Below, piece after piece: positions 1 to 12,276 of a stretch of 64,000 bases of DNA. The notes under the pieces were generated by a model that ran no database searches, had not been told where the DNA came from, and worked only from the letters and a program-made list of their open reading frames with translations. The DNA comes from Silurus meridionalis (taxonomy: Eukaryota > Chordata > Actinopteri > Siluriformes > Siluridae): contig NC_060893.1 in assembly GCF_014805685.1 (NCBI RefSeq), positions 18,978,525 to 19,042,524 of the forward strand, given 5' to 3'. Made by a program: the position numbers and the translations under genes. Numbering within the stretch: the stretch's first letter is position 1; every line of letters begins with the position of its first letter.

Positions 1-2359
1 AATAACAATCCATATCTTATTGATAAATGAGGTTTTTCCCCACATCTAAAAACAGAACTTGAGCCAGCTTTGAAAAATAAAATGATTCATCATTGCAGTA
101 TGACACTGTTAGTCTGTTGGCATTCAAAGACATTCCTAAAAAATATTATCATCTGTTTTATTTAGCAACAAAAAGAAATCAATGTCATTATGAAAAGCTT
201 TGAGAACATTGTATTTTGTTCAACAAGCGGTGGCCCCTGGAAGACAAAAATCATAAATACAGGCATTAGACAAAATGTCTATGGTCGTCTTTATCTCTTA
301 TCTATCATCTTTAATAAAAAGATTTGTACTATATGCTGACATTCTGTTAATAAAATGTATTGTCTTTAAAGAAACTCCAGTCTTTCTGGTGCCCCAGGAT
401 TTGTAAGATAATTTTTTTAGGCTATTAGAGCCAACATCCTGTGACTTATAATCAATTTGGAAAGAATCCCATATGCAATCCACACGTTTTAGAGAAAAAA
501 ACGTTGACTTCGGTTTCAAAACAGCTAGCTTCAGATTACTATAACTTTAACAGAAAGTTAAAAAAAAGGAACTTAGACCTAATGTGTAGAGTAATTTTTT
601 TATTTAGTGCTTCACAATAAAATCAAAACCAAAAAGTTTGACATTGACACAAAATGCCACTGACACAGATCTTCATTTCCAAGTTAACATTTAACATAGC
701 ATTTTTTATTATTCATCTGCAAAAATGTTGGCATTACTTACATCTATGAGCAGAATTTTTAATAATAAGGACCAGATTCATGTCTCTTATTAGAGGTCAC
801 TGATATTACAAGCATAAGCATGTACTGCTTATAGCTTGAATTCGGCATTAAACATTAGGATGTCAGGGCCAGCAAGGCTTTTTCTGCAGGCCTAAACTCG
901 GAATCACTAACTTACGTTTAATATATTTTTGTCCATGAAGATGAAATAATTATTTCCAATAGTCCATTCAGGTGCTCTGTTGCAGCGTCACGGAAAGTAA
1001 GTTTTAATCAGAGTTTCTATCCAATCAAATTTTAGCCATTACATTACGTATTTCCATAAGGCCGGCAGGAAATAAACAGTGTAATCTCTTAGATTTAAAT
1101 CTATGCTGCTTCATGCTGTTACTTTAAAAAGAAAGTGATTTGGTTGCAGATACACTTACAGGGACATTTACAAGTCTTTTCAAGGAAAGCTAGATATTGT
1201 GAAAAGGTCAGCCGAAACAGTTCAAAACAGTTGTTAAGCTTTTTCATGAACGATTTATACTTTTGCATTTATAATTTGTACAAAACACAGAATTTGCATT
1301 CATTTGAAATCCCCAGGAAAACCATAATGTACCAAGCAAATGCAAAAAAACCAGTGGTAGGATTTTGTGAGGTTAATATTGATGCTTCTGCTAGAGATGA
1401 TGTACAGTATGTGGGTGATGCAGCTGTGGCTGCAGTGAAAGAAGACTTGTTAAATTGTGTTCATTGCAGGGCTGAAACAATTCATCGAGTAACTCGAGTA
1501 ATTCAAAAACAAAAAAAGAATTGAGGCAATTTATTTGCCTTGATGCTTCGTTTAGTTCATTTAACTACTCATAGAGCATTGTGTTCCCCACAGACCATTA
1601 TTACCCGTTAAACTCTGGAGCACTGCAAACAGGTAACGCAGAGGACGCCACAGAATGAAAAAATTAAGGAAGAAGGAGAAAAGAGTGAGGGACGAGGAGA
1701 AGATTCACATTGAGCCTGTTCTCGCCACATTAAAAAAGGTTTGCCTAATTTTGATTTTTTTTTCACAATTCCCGATTTATTTCTGGCTATTCTGAGATTT
1801 AATTTTCCAAAATTGCGACTTTATTTCTCGCAGTTCCGCAGCGTCACCCCTCTATAGTGCCAGAAAGCTTTAAACATTTAAACATAATGTCTAACAATCA
1901 GGTCTGGAGGAGACGGAACAAGACAGATGAAGCAGAGGTGGTCTCGTTCACACATAAACAGCTTGAAACTTAAGGCTGACAACAATTGAGAGATAAAAAC
2001 TCGGAATTGCAAGTAAACTTTTTTTTTTTTTTGTGGTGGAAACTGGCTTCCATAAATTCAGGCCAAAGAAAATGACAGAATGTTTCCAAAGTTTGGAACA
2101 TTTCAAAACTAAATCATAAAGAAAACACCATACAGTGCGTTAGAATGTTTTTTAGAGTAATCTGAAATTAATTTTTATATTGGTATTAATAATTTTTTAT
2201 TTATGTATTTGCATTTTAATGTAATATGCTAATTTTATGTACTAAATAGGTTCACAGATATTCTTTTATGTAATTTTTTTAATAAAATGTAAGTTTTTCT
2301 AAAAAGGAAACAAATTACTTGTTCATTCTATTCATTTATTTATTTAAAATTGTATTAAA
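1..2359. other. AT-rich intergenic DNA, nothing recognised
   Basis: No exon with family similarity. One open frame at 1135-1524 (+) has a more protein-like second half (from about 1327) but matches nothing I know and lacks a convincing start. It could be a relic of an old transposon. Short T and A runs only. Confidence 0.5.
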
Positions 2360-2590
2360 TCAATTAGATTTAATTCACTTTTATTTGTATAGTGCTTTTA
2401 GCAATGAACATTGTCCCAGAGCAGATAAGTAGAAGTAAATAGATTACAAATACAAGGAAAAACTCCCTAAGATGGTGTGAGAAGGAACCTTTAAAGGAAC
2501 CAGACTCAGAAAGGAAACCCATTCTCATCCGAGTATCATTCAATGTCTATTCATTATAGTTCCATCATTGTTGAGGTTATCAGATTTTCA
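2360..2590 (-). mobile_element. 3' end fragment of an L2-like LINE
   Basis: Read on the minus strand, it carries the same tail as the LINE at 45.3-47.1 kb: a GAGTCTGGTTCC motif, a GGGAGTTTTTCC motif, then a GACAATG motif and a closing region resembling CACTATACAAATAAAA. It is a 5'-truncated copy with only about 230 bp of 3' UTR, diverged, without coding sequence. Confidence 0.75.
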
Positions 2591-5500
2591 TTCATGTTAT
2601 CATTCATGTTATCTGAATGCTTACCCTGCTCAGGAACTTAATGGATCATGACATTAAGTTGAAACATGGCGATTTTAATTTGAATATAATACAGGAAACA
2701 TTTACTTTTAGCCCACAGCTCTCGAGCAAGCTTCATCTTTGGCCCTTCACAGTAAAAGTTTGATGCATCTTTGATCTAAAAGTTTTTTTGACTAAAGCAA
2801 GTGAATACAACATTACAATTGTCCAAGCAAGATAGCACTAATGCATTAATAATCCTCTCTGTGACTTGAAGGACAAAGCATGACTAATTTAAGCAATACT
2901 TCTTAACTTGGTAAAAAAAAAGACAGATTTTTTTTAGATGCATTGAAAAGTTACACTGAGACTGCTTAAGTTTGAAGGAAATGGACCAGGAGTTACATCA
3001 AAACAAGTAAATGCACAATCAAGAGTAAACTAAAGATTCACTCATTACCTAGTCCTTAGGACAAGTGAAAGTTGAGTGAACTTTATGTTAAACAAAATGA
3101 GCACATACAGATGCAAATGCAGGAAGCTCAGTCTTTAATGTAAGATATGCAAACAAATTCTAAACAAGAGGTGAAATCAAAGTCAATTTCAGAACAGGGT
3201 CCGGCAATCAGCAAACAGGATACACTTGTCTTGAGACAACAATGAGAAACAAAACAAGTCAAGATCAAAAACCCAATCACAATATAAACAGGCTAAATAT
3301 TATCAGGAGTACAAAGACAAGAACTGTGCTTATACTCTGCAATGTTATGAACAAATGAACGTTTTTTTAAAGGGCACTGTGTGAAATGAGAATACTGGAG
3401 CGAACGCGAGCGTTTAAATGCCACAGTGCTTGCTGGAGTCGAAATGAATGCTGTGAGGGAAATAAACAAATGAGTATTTGAATTCCTTCAGAGGAGTTGA
3501 TTATTTAGCCATATGATTATATCGCTCTTAAACAAGATTGCAAAGATTGTAGCACCACCTTGACATGAAGATATCTCCTCATATCAGTCAAAGTCAAGTT
3601 AAGTCAAATATATTATTACAATAAGGTTCACATCTGAATGTTAAACTGCAAGATGAATTTGTGTTATGTTTAATGGAGTGTTGTATAACAGCTTTACCCA
3701 GAACTTTAGTTTGCTTGCACGTTCCTCATTTCATCAAATTATTTATTTGATTTGTGAGCCTACATGTCCACAAAACAACTTGGAATAAAAAAAAAGAATA
3801 CTGCAACCATAAACTCGACTTGTGTGCCCATGATAGCGATTTGTCCACCCTTGACTATAATTCCCACTGCATTAATCCTCCTTTAGCCATAGATTTCAAT
3901 TGTAGCATGGTGTAAAAATCTTACTATAATTATCCACAACAAGGCATGGGCCGAGATTCTATTACCTATGTCAATATTATTCTTACTGCTATTGGCAGTA
4001 GGGAAACACTTATAAAATAAGACAGGTGGTCAGATGTTACAGCGTTCACATTTTTCCTTCTGCTCTCCATCTCTACTCTCCAAAAGCTGCACATCTGATG
4101 CCAATTGCAATATGTTACCATTATGGCATTGACAGAAGTGTCTACTTCTGTAATTGCTCTGTGATTGCAGAGCAGTGCAGTGGCAAGAACATAGTTATTA
4201 GTGAGCCCCAAATCAGGACTGAACACTCTGTTACTTGTTGCCTTTCTAACAAAAGACACATTGTGTTAACCACACTGTAACTATAAACTTGGCTTCGAGC
4301 TTCGATTTCATAATTCACCTGTTGACGTAGATGATCAGATAGGTACACGCCAAACTAAATGGCCGTGTTCCAGACCAGTCGCTTAAACACACACATACAC
4401 AGAGGGCCAGAAAAGTTGTGAATCCCTCGACTATACCAAGGTGCATAAATGATGCATTAAAACTGGTGAGTTATGCGATCCTGAAATGTGTTAAATACCT
4501 GAGGAGGGGGTGTCCAACATGCTCATTTTACTACACTTATCTCTTAATTTTACAGTTGGCCTACTATTTTTAGCAGTGGTTAAATATATGCTGGAATTTG
4601 GACTTCACATTCCCTAACCGCATGCATGTGGGAAATCAAGTCTTATTACTGCAATTCAGGGCTGGAATAAGAACGACGAGAAGGCGAGCTTGGGGAATGG
4701 CGGTAAGAGAAAAAAAAGGCAGCACAGTCAGACCGCTGCACATCTTAGTTGTCATTCCACGTGCTACGGGTTTTGTGAGCATATTCAGCAGGAGGCCCAA
4801 AGTGCTGGTATGTTGCCCTGTGCTGTATTGTCTGCTGAATGCCAGCCATTTTCAAAATGAGGACCTGCTGTGTTTGTCGCAAAGTCCATTTTCTACTGTC
4901 GTCATCTATCATCCAAACATATGTACTGTATACAATGTCAAGAATTTTTGCAGATACATGCATTACAACATACGAGACAGCAAAGAAGCTAATATGTGCT
5001 GTGTGTACAGTCAAGTGCCGCGAACAAAAGTTCAACATGTGGACCATTTGCTTTGAGTCCATGCTTAATGACGTTGCTCTGGGTTCAATAAATCACATCT
5101 ATTTTCCTTTAGCAATTTTGAGCTGCAGATTTCTGATGGGAGCGAGCTTTCCGTGAGCTCCTCTGCACGACAGGCCTGCGTGGGACAGACGAGCCATTCT
5201 TTGTGGTCCGTACTCTCTCGCCTTCCCCAAGCACATGTGTTACATTCAAGGGGAAAAAAGAAGGAACAGATTCTGCCGACTTCCAATCCAGACAAGGACA
5301 ATTAAAGCGCCACGCAGATGAACAGCCTGTTTGCTTTGTCCAGACAGTCAGAGGCTTATAGCACGAGTTTAACATCATGCTGTGGCATCTCAACTCATCT
5401 AAAGTAAGTCATTTATGTTTATCACGGGAACTATTTTAAGCCTATCAGATACTAATTGTCCTCAGCATCTGAGACTCATCTGAGGCAACTAAAAGGCAAC

Positions 5501-7064
5501 AACAGCATATGTACACAATTTCCTCACAAGTGAATAAACAAAAACAAGGACAACTTGGAAAATGTTACAAACTTCTATCATCTCCTTCTGAATAAACCAG
5601 AATCATTTTCATCTGTTTCATTTAAGCATAGCTGTGAATTATGATCAACACAAAAAAAGGCACATTTTATTTAATGAGAAATGCATTACTTCAAATTTCT
5701 GACAAAATGCAGCATCCACTGGTTCTAAAATTTCTAAGGTAAGATTGAATTAAGTAATGTTAGAGAAAATGACATTATTCAGGATTATGGGATATAAAAA
5801 ATGGCTTCAAAAATCATCCAGAAAAAGCTTTTCATTCTACACATTCTCTAAGCATCCAATCTAGACACGACTCTATGCTTACCACTACCTTTCTCTGAAT
5901 ATAGACCAGGTAAACTGTATTTATATATGCCAAGTCTACTCTCAAAGTAGAACAGGACATGAAATTCAGCTTATCTTTTCGCTTTCATTATCTTTTTCAA
6001 AAGCTTATTTCATATAATTGTATTTTCATCCTGATAATCTCGTTCCATATGAGAAAATGGATGACCTGAGTTTTATACCAGCCCTCATTCCACTACAAAT
6101 CTAATAAGAACATGTTCTGGATTCTGGATTGATGGAATGTAACTTTAATCCAATAGGTTTGGTTTTTTTTTTTCAATTTACTCCTGATCCTTGAAAATGC
6201 AGTTCCATCACTCAAATGCTTTAACAGACCTCCTCCAACATGACCCAACATTGTAATTTCAATTTGCTAGTTTCAATCATTGCACAAAGTGCATGTATTT
6301 TAAGTAAAGTCTTATTATTTTTAACACACTAATTGCAAGGCAAATTCCCTTAATTGTAATTCCAGACTGTGAAATAAACAAGGCTGAAAAATGTAACTGA
6401 CAATTATGGTTTTCAAAGGCCTGATGTGGGATTTGTCATGCTTTTGCCAAGTCTGTTTTCATGTTTCAGTTTCAAGTTTCTGCCAGACATAAGCTCCCTA
6501 GATCATTCATCAGGACGCAGCCCTTAATGAATAAGAGTCTGAAAGATTTGCTGAGTTAGAAGATGTGTGCATGGTGTTTATTCATTCCCCAACACTACAT
6601 TCCATATGAACTGCCCTTCATAATAAATCAGCAGCTTGATGAATTATCCTTAAAAAAAAAACAACAACTGGCTGATGCTGTCACCATTCATCTTGTTCCC
6701 AGTTCTACGACCTTGCGCTGTCATGATGGAGCAGTCTCAGAACATGCTGAAAAGCCTCCCTGTATATCTGTCCTAAAATGTGCCAACCAGCACATAATCA
6801 CCAACTGATGAAGCAGCAAATTTTCTGTAACACATTTAAACACTGGAATGTTTGATATTCTGTGGAGAAAAGGGGCATGAATAATGGAGCAATGTGTATG
6901 TTAGAGAAAGCGAGAACTTTCACTTTATGGCCTTTGATCAACTGAACAGACCCTGACTGACTCGAATATTATTATTTATAATTATTGTCAGTTTGAAGTT
7001 TTGCTAAATATTTACCTTTGCTTTAAAAAAAGAGAGGCTTTTAGTTGTAACTTACACATAACAG
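2591..7064. other. intergenic DNA, nothing recognised
   Basis: Mostly AT-rich unique-looking sequence. Overlapping open frames at 4598-5393 on both strands share no feature with known families and do not have a coherent exon pattern, so I treat them as chance. The stretch 4600-5350 is slightly richer in GC. Confidence 0.45.
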
Positions 7065-7262
7065 CATGGTTAAACCCTTTCTTCACATTTCCTAGCTTGT
7101 TATAAAGCTGAGGTAAAAGCACAATGTACAGCATCCCTGGAGCAGAGATGGTTAATGGCCTTTGTCAAAGGCCCAGCAGTGGCAGCTTGGTGGTGCTTGA
7201 ACCTCCAACATTCTGATCAGTAACCCTGCGTATTAACCATTTAGGTATCACTTGCCCTTATA
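7065..7262 (-). mobile_element. tRNA-derived SINE, minus strand
   Basis: On the minus strand it has a box-B-like GGTTCAAGC (RC at about 7195-7205), followed by CACCACCAAGCTGCCACTG and a GGGCC..TTAACCA segment. The same order is seen in the plus-strand copy at 43.55 kb. Box A is degraded. It is a diverged SINE copy and not a functional tRNA gene. Confidence 0.7.
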
Positions 7263-8998
7263 ATGCATGCTTTAGTCTTTTGCTCTATCCAACTCTCTTA
7301 TCTCCTCCTCTGTACTCTCATTGATCAGACTTCAAAACGTCAACTGTAATACTAATATCACCATCAACACCAATATATTGCTCACTGGCTGATTACTACA
7401 GTAAGTCTTTGTGCACCTGCCTCTTAATTGCATGGAATTCTGGGATTTTGAGTCCAACATGGAGATGGATTTTTTTTTCAACACTGCATTGAATGTCACT
7501 GGAAAATACAGAGCAGTAAAATAAGCTATGCTTTTTTTTTTTTTTAGAACTAATAAAAACAAAAACTGGTATTTACATGCTACTGTTATCCCTGATGTGA
7601 GATTGTTTTGTGTGTGTTAAAAAAAAAAAACCCTCCTATTAAACAACACTGTAACTGTACTAGCTGTCACATGACTACCAAATTCTCACAGACATAACAT
7701 TATTACAGCATCACCCTAAAAAACCTAGTACTAGAATAATTAAATACATCACACTACAACTAGACCTTGAGCCTGGAATCATGACCCAAGAATCAAGTTC
7801 CTGGCCAGGAAACTGAACTGACCGAAATATATGTGGGATAGCAATGCACAACACACAAACACTAACACGCAAGCATACACACACTTGGGAATGGTTTGGA
7901 TAGCGTGTTATATCATACTAAGATTAGCTTAGTGATGACAGTCTCATTCATTTGACATAACATCCATGAGCTGCGCTGGATTTGAATGCTTACAATTTCA
8001 AACACTGTGACCAATTCCTCTTCATCTGATATCTCAGAATTCCAATCCATGAATGACTCACAAACAAACTGTGTATTATGTAGCGTCTGGATGGCCTGAC
8101 CTGTGTTCCACTCTTCATACTTGAATGCCCATGATATTGAGTAATCGGTTTGTTATGTGAGCTGTAGAATTCTTGTTATGACTGAGAGAGATTCCATTAG
8201 CCTTCAGAAAGTCATAAAGCCTCTAAATCTGTCCCACTAAACCCATTTTCGAATACTTAAATGGGTTTAGTGGGACAGGTTTAGCGGCTTCATACATTTT
8301 TTCCGTTATGTTGAAATATTTGTCTTAATAGATGTTTTTAGTCATTCTGGTGCTGATGTTTTTTTTTATGCTGTATTTCTATTTTTCATGTGAGAAATGT
8401 GTGATGTCATATTCGTGTGCTAGTGAATAGCCTTGAATTTGGAGGTATGCTTGTGACGTATCTGTGTCTTTATTCGGTGTGCCCGCAGGTCCAGACTTCT
8501 GCATACCTAGGCTGCCCTGGGTGCCACTGCATGCCAGTGCTCCAAACGGGGCTGGCATTGTGCCAGTGTTGGGCTTGGCCAGATGCGTCGAATGCTTTCG
8601 AACCTGGCAGTACACTCGCGATTTTCGAGTGTGTTGGCTAACAGTCGGCGGGCCTGTCACACAGAGCACTGATGATTTAGGAGCCCAAATTAGGTTTTAC
8701 ACTGTGCTCCATTTGTTCCACTGTGTTTATGGATCATTAGCAGCTGCTATTCCCACTTCTGCAGGAGCTAGCAGCCTGATTAACTGACTAACTCACAGAG
8801 GAATTAGGACTGATAAAGGAACAGCATCATTCTACCTGCTGCATTCCAACTGATGAGAAGTATAAAGGAATCAGTTGAACTGGTCTGCATGTAAGCCTCC
8901 TCATTGGCAGACTGTAAGACCAATAACAGATGACATACACAGCAAAGATGATTACTGTATAATATAAATAAACTGGCAAATGTACTTATTAATTTTAA
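7263..8998. other. intergenic DNA with one hairpin and a GC-richer ORF pair
   Basis: Contains the hairpin at 8217-8290 (listed separately) and overlapping open frames at 8417-8787 in a local GC-rich patch (8480-8660). I do not recognise the predicted peptides; they may be an unclassified repeat or chance. Confidence 0.4.
8217..8290. repeat. 32-bp-stem inverted repeat (hairpin)
   Basis: Arms 8217-8248 and 8259-8290 are complementary at 30 of 32 positions, with a 10-base spacer. The core is GTCCCACTAAACCCATTT and its complement. It could be a small MITE relic or a hairpin precursor if transcribed; nothing in the sequence shows that it is expressed. Confidence 0.85.
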
Positions 8999-9038
8999 CA
9001 ACAAATATTAGTAGTAGTAGTAGAAGTAGTAATAGCAA

Positions 9039-9070
<32 letters not shown>

Positions 9071-10749
9071 ACAGTAGTATTAGCTTGTAGTAGTAGTAGC
9101 AGCAGCAGTAGCAGTAGCAGCAGCAGCAACAGCAGCAGCAGCAGTGGTGCAGCAGCAGCAGTAGCAGCAGTAGTAGCAGCAGTGGTAGCAGCAGCAGCAA
9201 CAGCAGCAGCAGCAGTGGTAGCAGCAGCAGTGCAGCAGCAGCAGCAGTGCAGCAGCAGCAGCAGTGGTGGTGCAGCAGTGGTGGTGGTGGTGCAGCAGCA
9301 GCAGTGGTGGTGGTAGCAGCAGCAGCAGCAGCAGTGGTAGTGGCAGTGGCAGCAGCAGCAGCAGTGGTAGCAGCAGCAGTAGTAGCAGTAGCAGCAGTAG
9401 TAGTAGTAGCAGCAGCAGCAGCAGTGGCAGCAGTGGCAGCAGCAGCAGCAGTGGTGGTGCAGCAGCAGCAGTGGCAGTGGTGGCAGTGGTAGCAGCAGCA
9501 GTAGCAGTAGCAGTAGCAGCAGCAGTGGTGGTGGCAGCAGCAGTGGTGGCAGCAGCAGCAGCAGCAGTAGTAGCAGTAGCAGCAGCAGTAGCAGTGGTAG
9601 CAGTGGTGGTAGCAGCAGCAGTAGCAGCAGTAGTAGCAGCAGTAGTAGCAGTAGCAGTAGTAGCAGTAGTAGTAGCAGTGGTGGTGGTAGCAGCAGCAGT
9701 AGTAGTAGTAGTAGTAACAGTGGTTGTGAGAAACATGTAACAAAACCATTAGTAGTATGGGTGGTAGTAGTAGTAGTAGCAGTAGCAGTAGTAGTAGCAG
9801 TAGTAGCAGTATTAGTAGCAGTAGTAGCAGTAGTATTAGTAGTAGTAGTAGTAACAGTAGTATTAGCTTGTAGTAGTAGTAGTGGTAGTAGCAGTAGCAG
9901 TAGTAGCAGCAGTAGCAGTAGTAGTAGCAGTAGCAGTAGCAGTGGTGGCAGTGGTGGTGGCAGTGGTGGTGGCAGTGTTGGTGGCAGTGGTGGTGGTGGC
10001 GGTGGTGGTGGTGGTGGTAGTGGCAGTGGTGGTGGTGGTAGCAGTGGTGGTGGCAGCGGTGGTGGTGGCAGCAGTGGCAGTGGTGTTAGTGGTGGTGGTG
10101 GTGGCAGTGGTGGTGGTGGTGGTGGTGGTGGTGGCAGTGGTGGTGGTGGTTGTGGTGGTGGCAGTGGTGGTAGTGGTGGCAGTGGTGGTAGTGGTGGTGG
10201 TGGTGGTGGTAGTAGTAGTGGCAGTGGTGGTGGCAGTGGTGTTAGTGGTGGTGGTGGTAGTGGCAGTGGTAGCAGCAGTGGTGGTGCAGTGGTGGTGGTG
10301 GTAGCAGCAGCAGTGCAGCAGCAGTGGTGGTGGTAGCAGTGGTGGTGGCAGTGGTGGTGGTGGTGGTGGCAGTGGTGGTAGTGGTGGTGGCAGCGGTGGT
10401 GGTGGTGGTAGTAGTAGTGGCAGTGGCAGCAGCAGTGGTGGTGGCAGTGGTGGTAGTGGCGGTGTTGGTGGCAGTGGTGGTGGTGGTGGTAGCAGTGGTA
10501 GCAGTGGTAGTGGTGGTGGTGGCAGTGGTGGCAGTGGTAGTGGCAGTGGTGGCAGTGGTAGTAGTAGTGGTTGTAGCAGTAGTAGTAGTAGAAGTAGTAG
10601 TAACAGTAGTTGTAGAGAAATATGTAATAAAACTATTAGTAGTATAGGTAGTAGTAGTAGTAGTAGTAGCATTAGTAGTAGCATTAGTAGTATTAGTAGT
10701 AGAAGTAGTAGCAGTATTAGTAGCAGTAGTAGTAGAAGTGGGAGTAGTA

Positions 10750-10789
<40 letters not shown>

Positions 10790-11045
10790 CAGTAGTATTA
10801 GTAGTAGTAGTAGTAGTAGTAGTTAGCAGTAGCAGTAGTAGTAGAAGTAGTAGTAACAGCAGTTGTAGAAAAAAATTTAATAAAACTAATAGTAGTACTA
10901 AATGCCATATTAGTAGAAGGAATAGAAGGAGTGGTAGCAACCATAGTAACAGTATCAGTAGTAAGGTATTAATAATAGATATGGCAGTAGCAGCATTTGG
11001 AGTAGTAGCAATAGTAAAAACAGAAGAAGTAGAACAGCAGTAATA
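8999..11045. repeat. 2-kb trinucleotide array (AGT/AGC/GGT)
   Basis: Nearly continuous period-3 repeat of the AGY/GGY type, with AGT-rich flanks (8999-9120, 9750-9900, 10560-10860), an AGC-rich block (9100-9720) and a GGT-rich block (9940-10560). All six frames stay open for long stretches (poly-Ser, Gly, Val, Ala, Leu, Thr), which is a result of the repeat and not of coding. Three non-repeat islands of related sequence lie inside at 9728, 10615 and 10868. Confidence 0.97.
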
Positions 11046-11149
11046 AGAGTAGTATGCAACTGATTTACCATGTAGAATTTAAAATAAATAAATAAATATT
11101 TAATAATAAATAATAATTTTTATAAAGAATCATTTTATTCACTTGTTCA

Positions 11150-11400
11150 AATTACACTTTTCTGGTTGCAGTGGATCTGTAGTCTCCCTTGAGACACAAG
11201 CTGTGAGGCAGGAATACACCTCAGATGGGATGCAGTCTATCCAAGAACACCAGTCACACACATTCACACCTACAGGCAATTTAGCATCGCTAATCAAATT
11301 GCTGGCATGTTTTTGAGAAGTGTGAGGAAACTGGAGAACCCAAATGAAACCCACTCACCCACAGGGGAACACAGACAAGTTGAGGAGGCTAAGACTGAGG
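11150..11400 (-). mobile_element. SINE-like interspersed repeat, minus strand
   Basis: Read on the minus strand it contains, in order, GGTTTC..TCCAGTTTCC, a CATGCCAGCAATTTGATTAG-like segment, TGTAGGTGTGAATGTGTGTG and GATAGACTGCATCCCATCTG. This order is common in tRNA/V-type SINEs of teleosts. A related, more degraded copy lies at 22.06-22.2 kb. The assignment is from memory of the repeat type. Confidence 0.6.
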
Positions 11401-12276
11401 AGCTAAGAGGAGGCTATATATTTGCTAAATGTATTTAATAAAAGGAAGCTTATATATAATAGAGAAACTGGTAATGTCAGTGGGACTTTACTAAATGAAC
11501 ACAAAGGTTTTGTTTTAAATGACAACATACAGAAAATGTTTGATTAATTCCAGAAACTCTCCAAAACTTTGAGCATGTAAAACAAATGTTGCACATTTAG
11601 TTGCACATAATGAAGCCTCAAGATACTAAACCCCAGTTATGAAATGGTAATTTGTTAATGGAATGTAGCCTGTTTTTATCACACATCTAATTTGCAATTT
11701 TGATCTGTCAAGGAAATAAAATAATGGCAAGGCTTTCCGATGGTTTGAAGGATAAGCTAACTAAGCATTCATATGGTATGATAGGCTTATGTAAATCTAC
11801 TCTTAGTCTCTGATTCTAAATTAGTCCTCACCAAAATTCTCTGTGCAGAACAAATTAATTACTAAACTACATTTTTAAAATTATTATTAAATTAGTATTA
11901 TGGGTTAGTTTTAATACATTTTTAAATAGTTCTATAATATTTTTGTCTCCATTTTTCGTTTCAAATGACATTCTAAAGTGTTTTGCATCATCTAAAATTA
12001 CATTTCAGCAAGTTATATTGTGGTTATAACAAACTTTGACACTGACACTAGACATATTGCTGCTTGCTCAAGCTTGATATCATTAAGCACAAGATACGTG
12101 CTCAAGTATACTTCCAGATGAGCTGTGAATAAAAATGTATTCAGTTTCTGCATTTATTTCTCCTGAAGCATAAAATTCACTTGAATTTGGTTTGGGAAAA
12201 GAAAAGAAAAATACAATATGTTTTGCTTAGTTTTTCTAGACATATTTACAATTTAATACATATTATTAAATATATA
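11401..12276. other. intergenic DNA, nothing recognised
   Basis: AT-rich, no open frame of interest and no repeat structure that I could see. Confidence 0.5.

Noticed and set aside
4598..5393. Overlapping open frames of 78-152 codons on both strands
   Set aside because: No recognisable domain, no consistent splice sites, and comparable length on both strands suggests chance in a less AT-rich patch.
9247..10940. Long open frames of poly-Ser, Gly, Val, Ala, Thr or Leu on both strands
   Set aside because: They come from the trinucleotide array; all frames are open and none has a non-repeat domain or splice structure.
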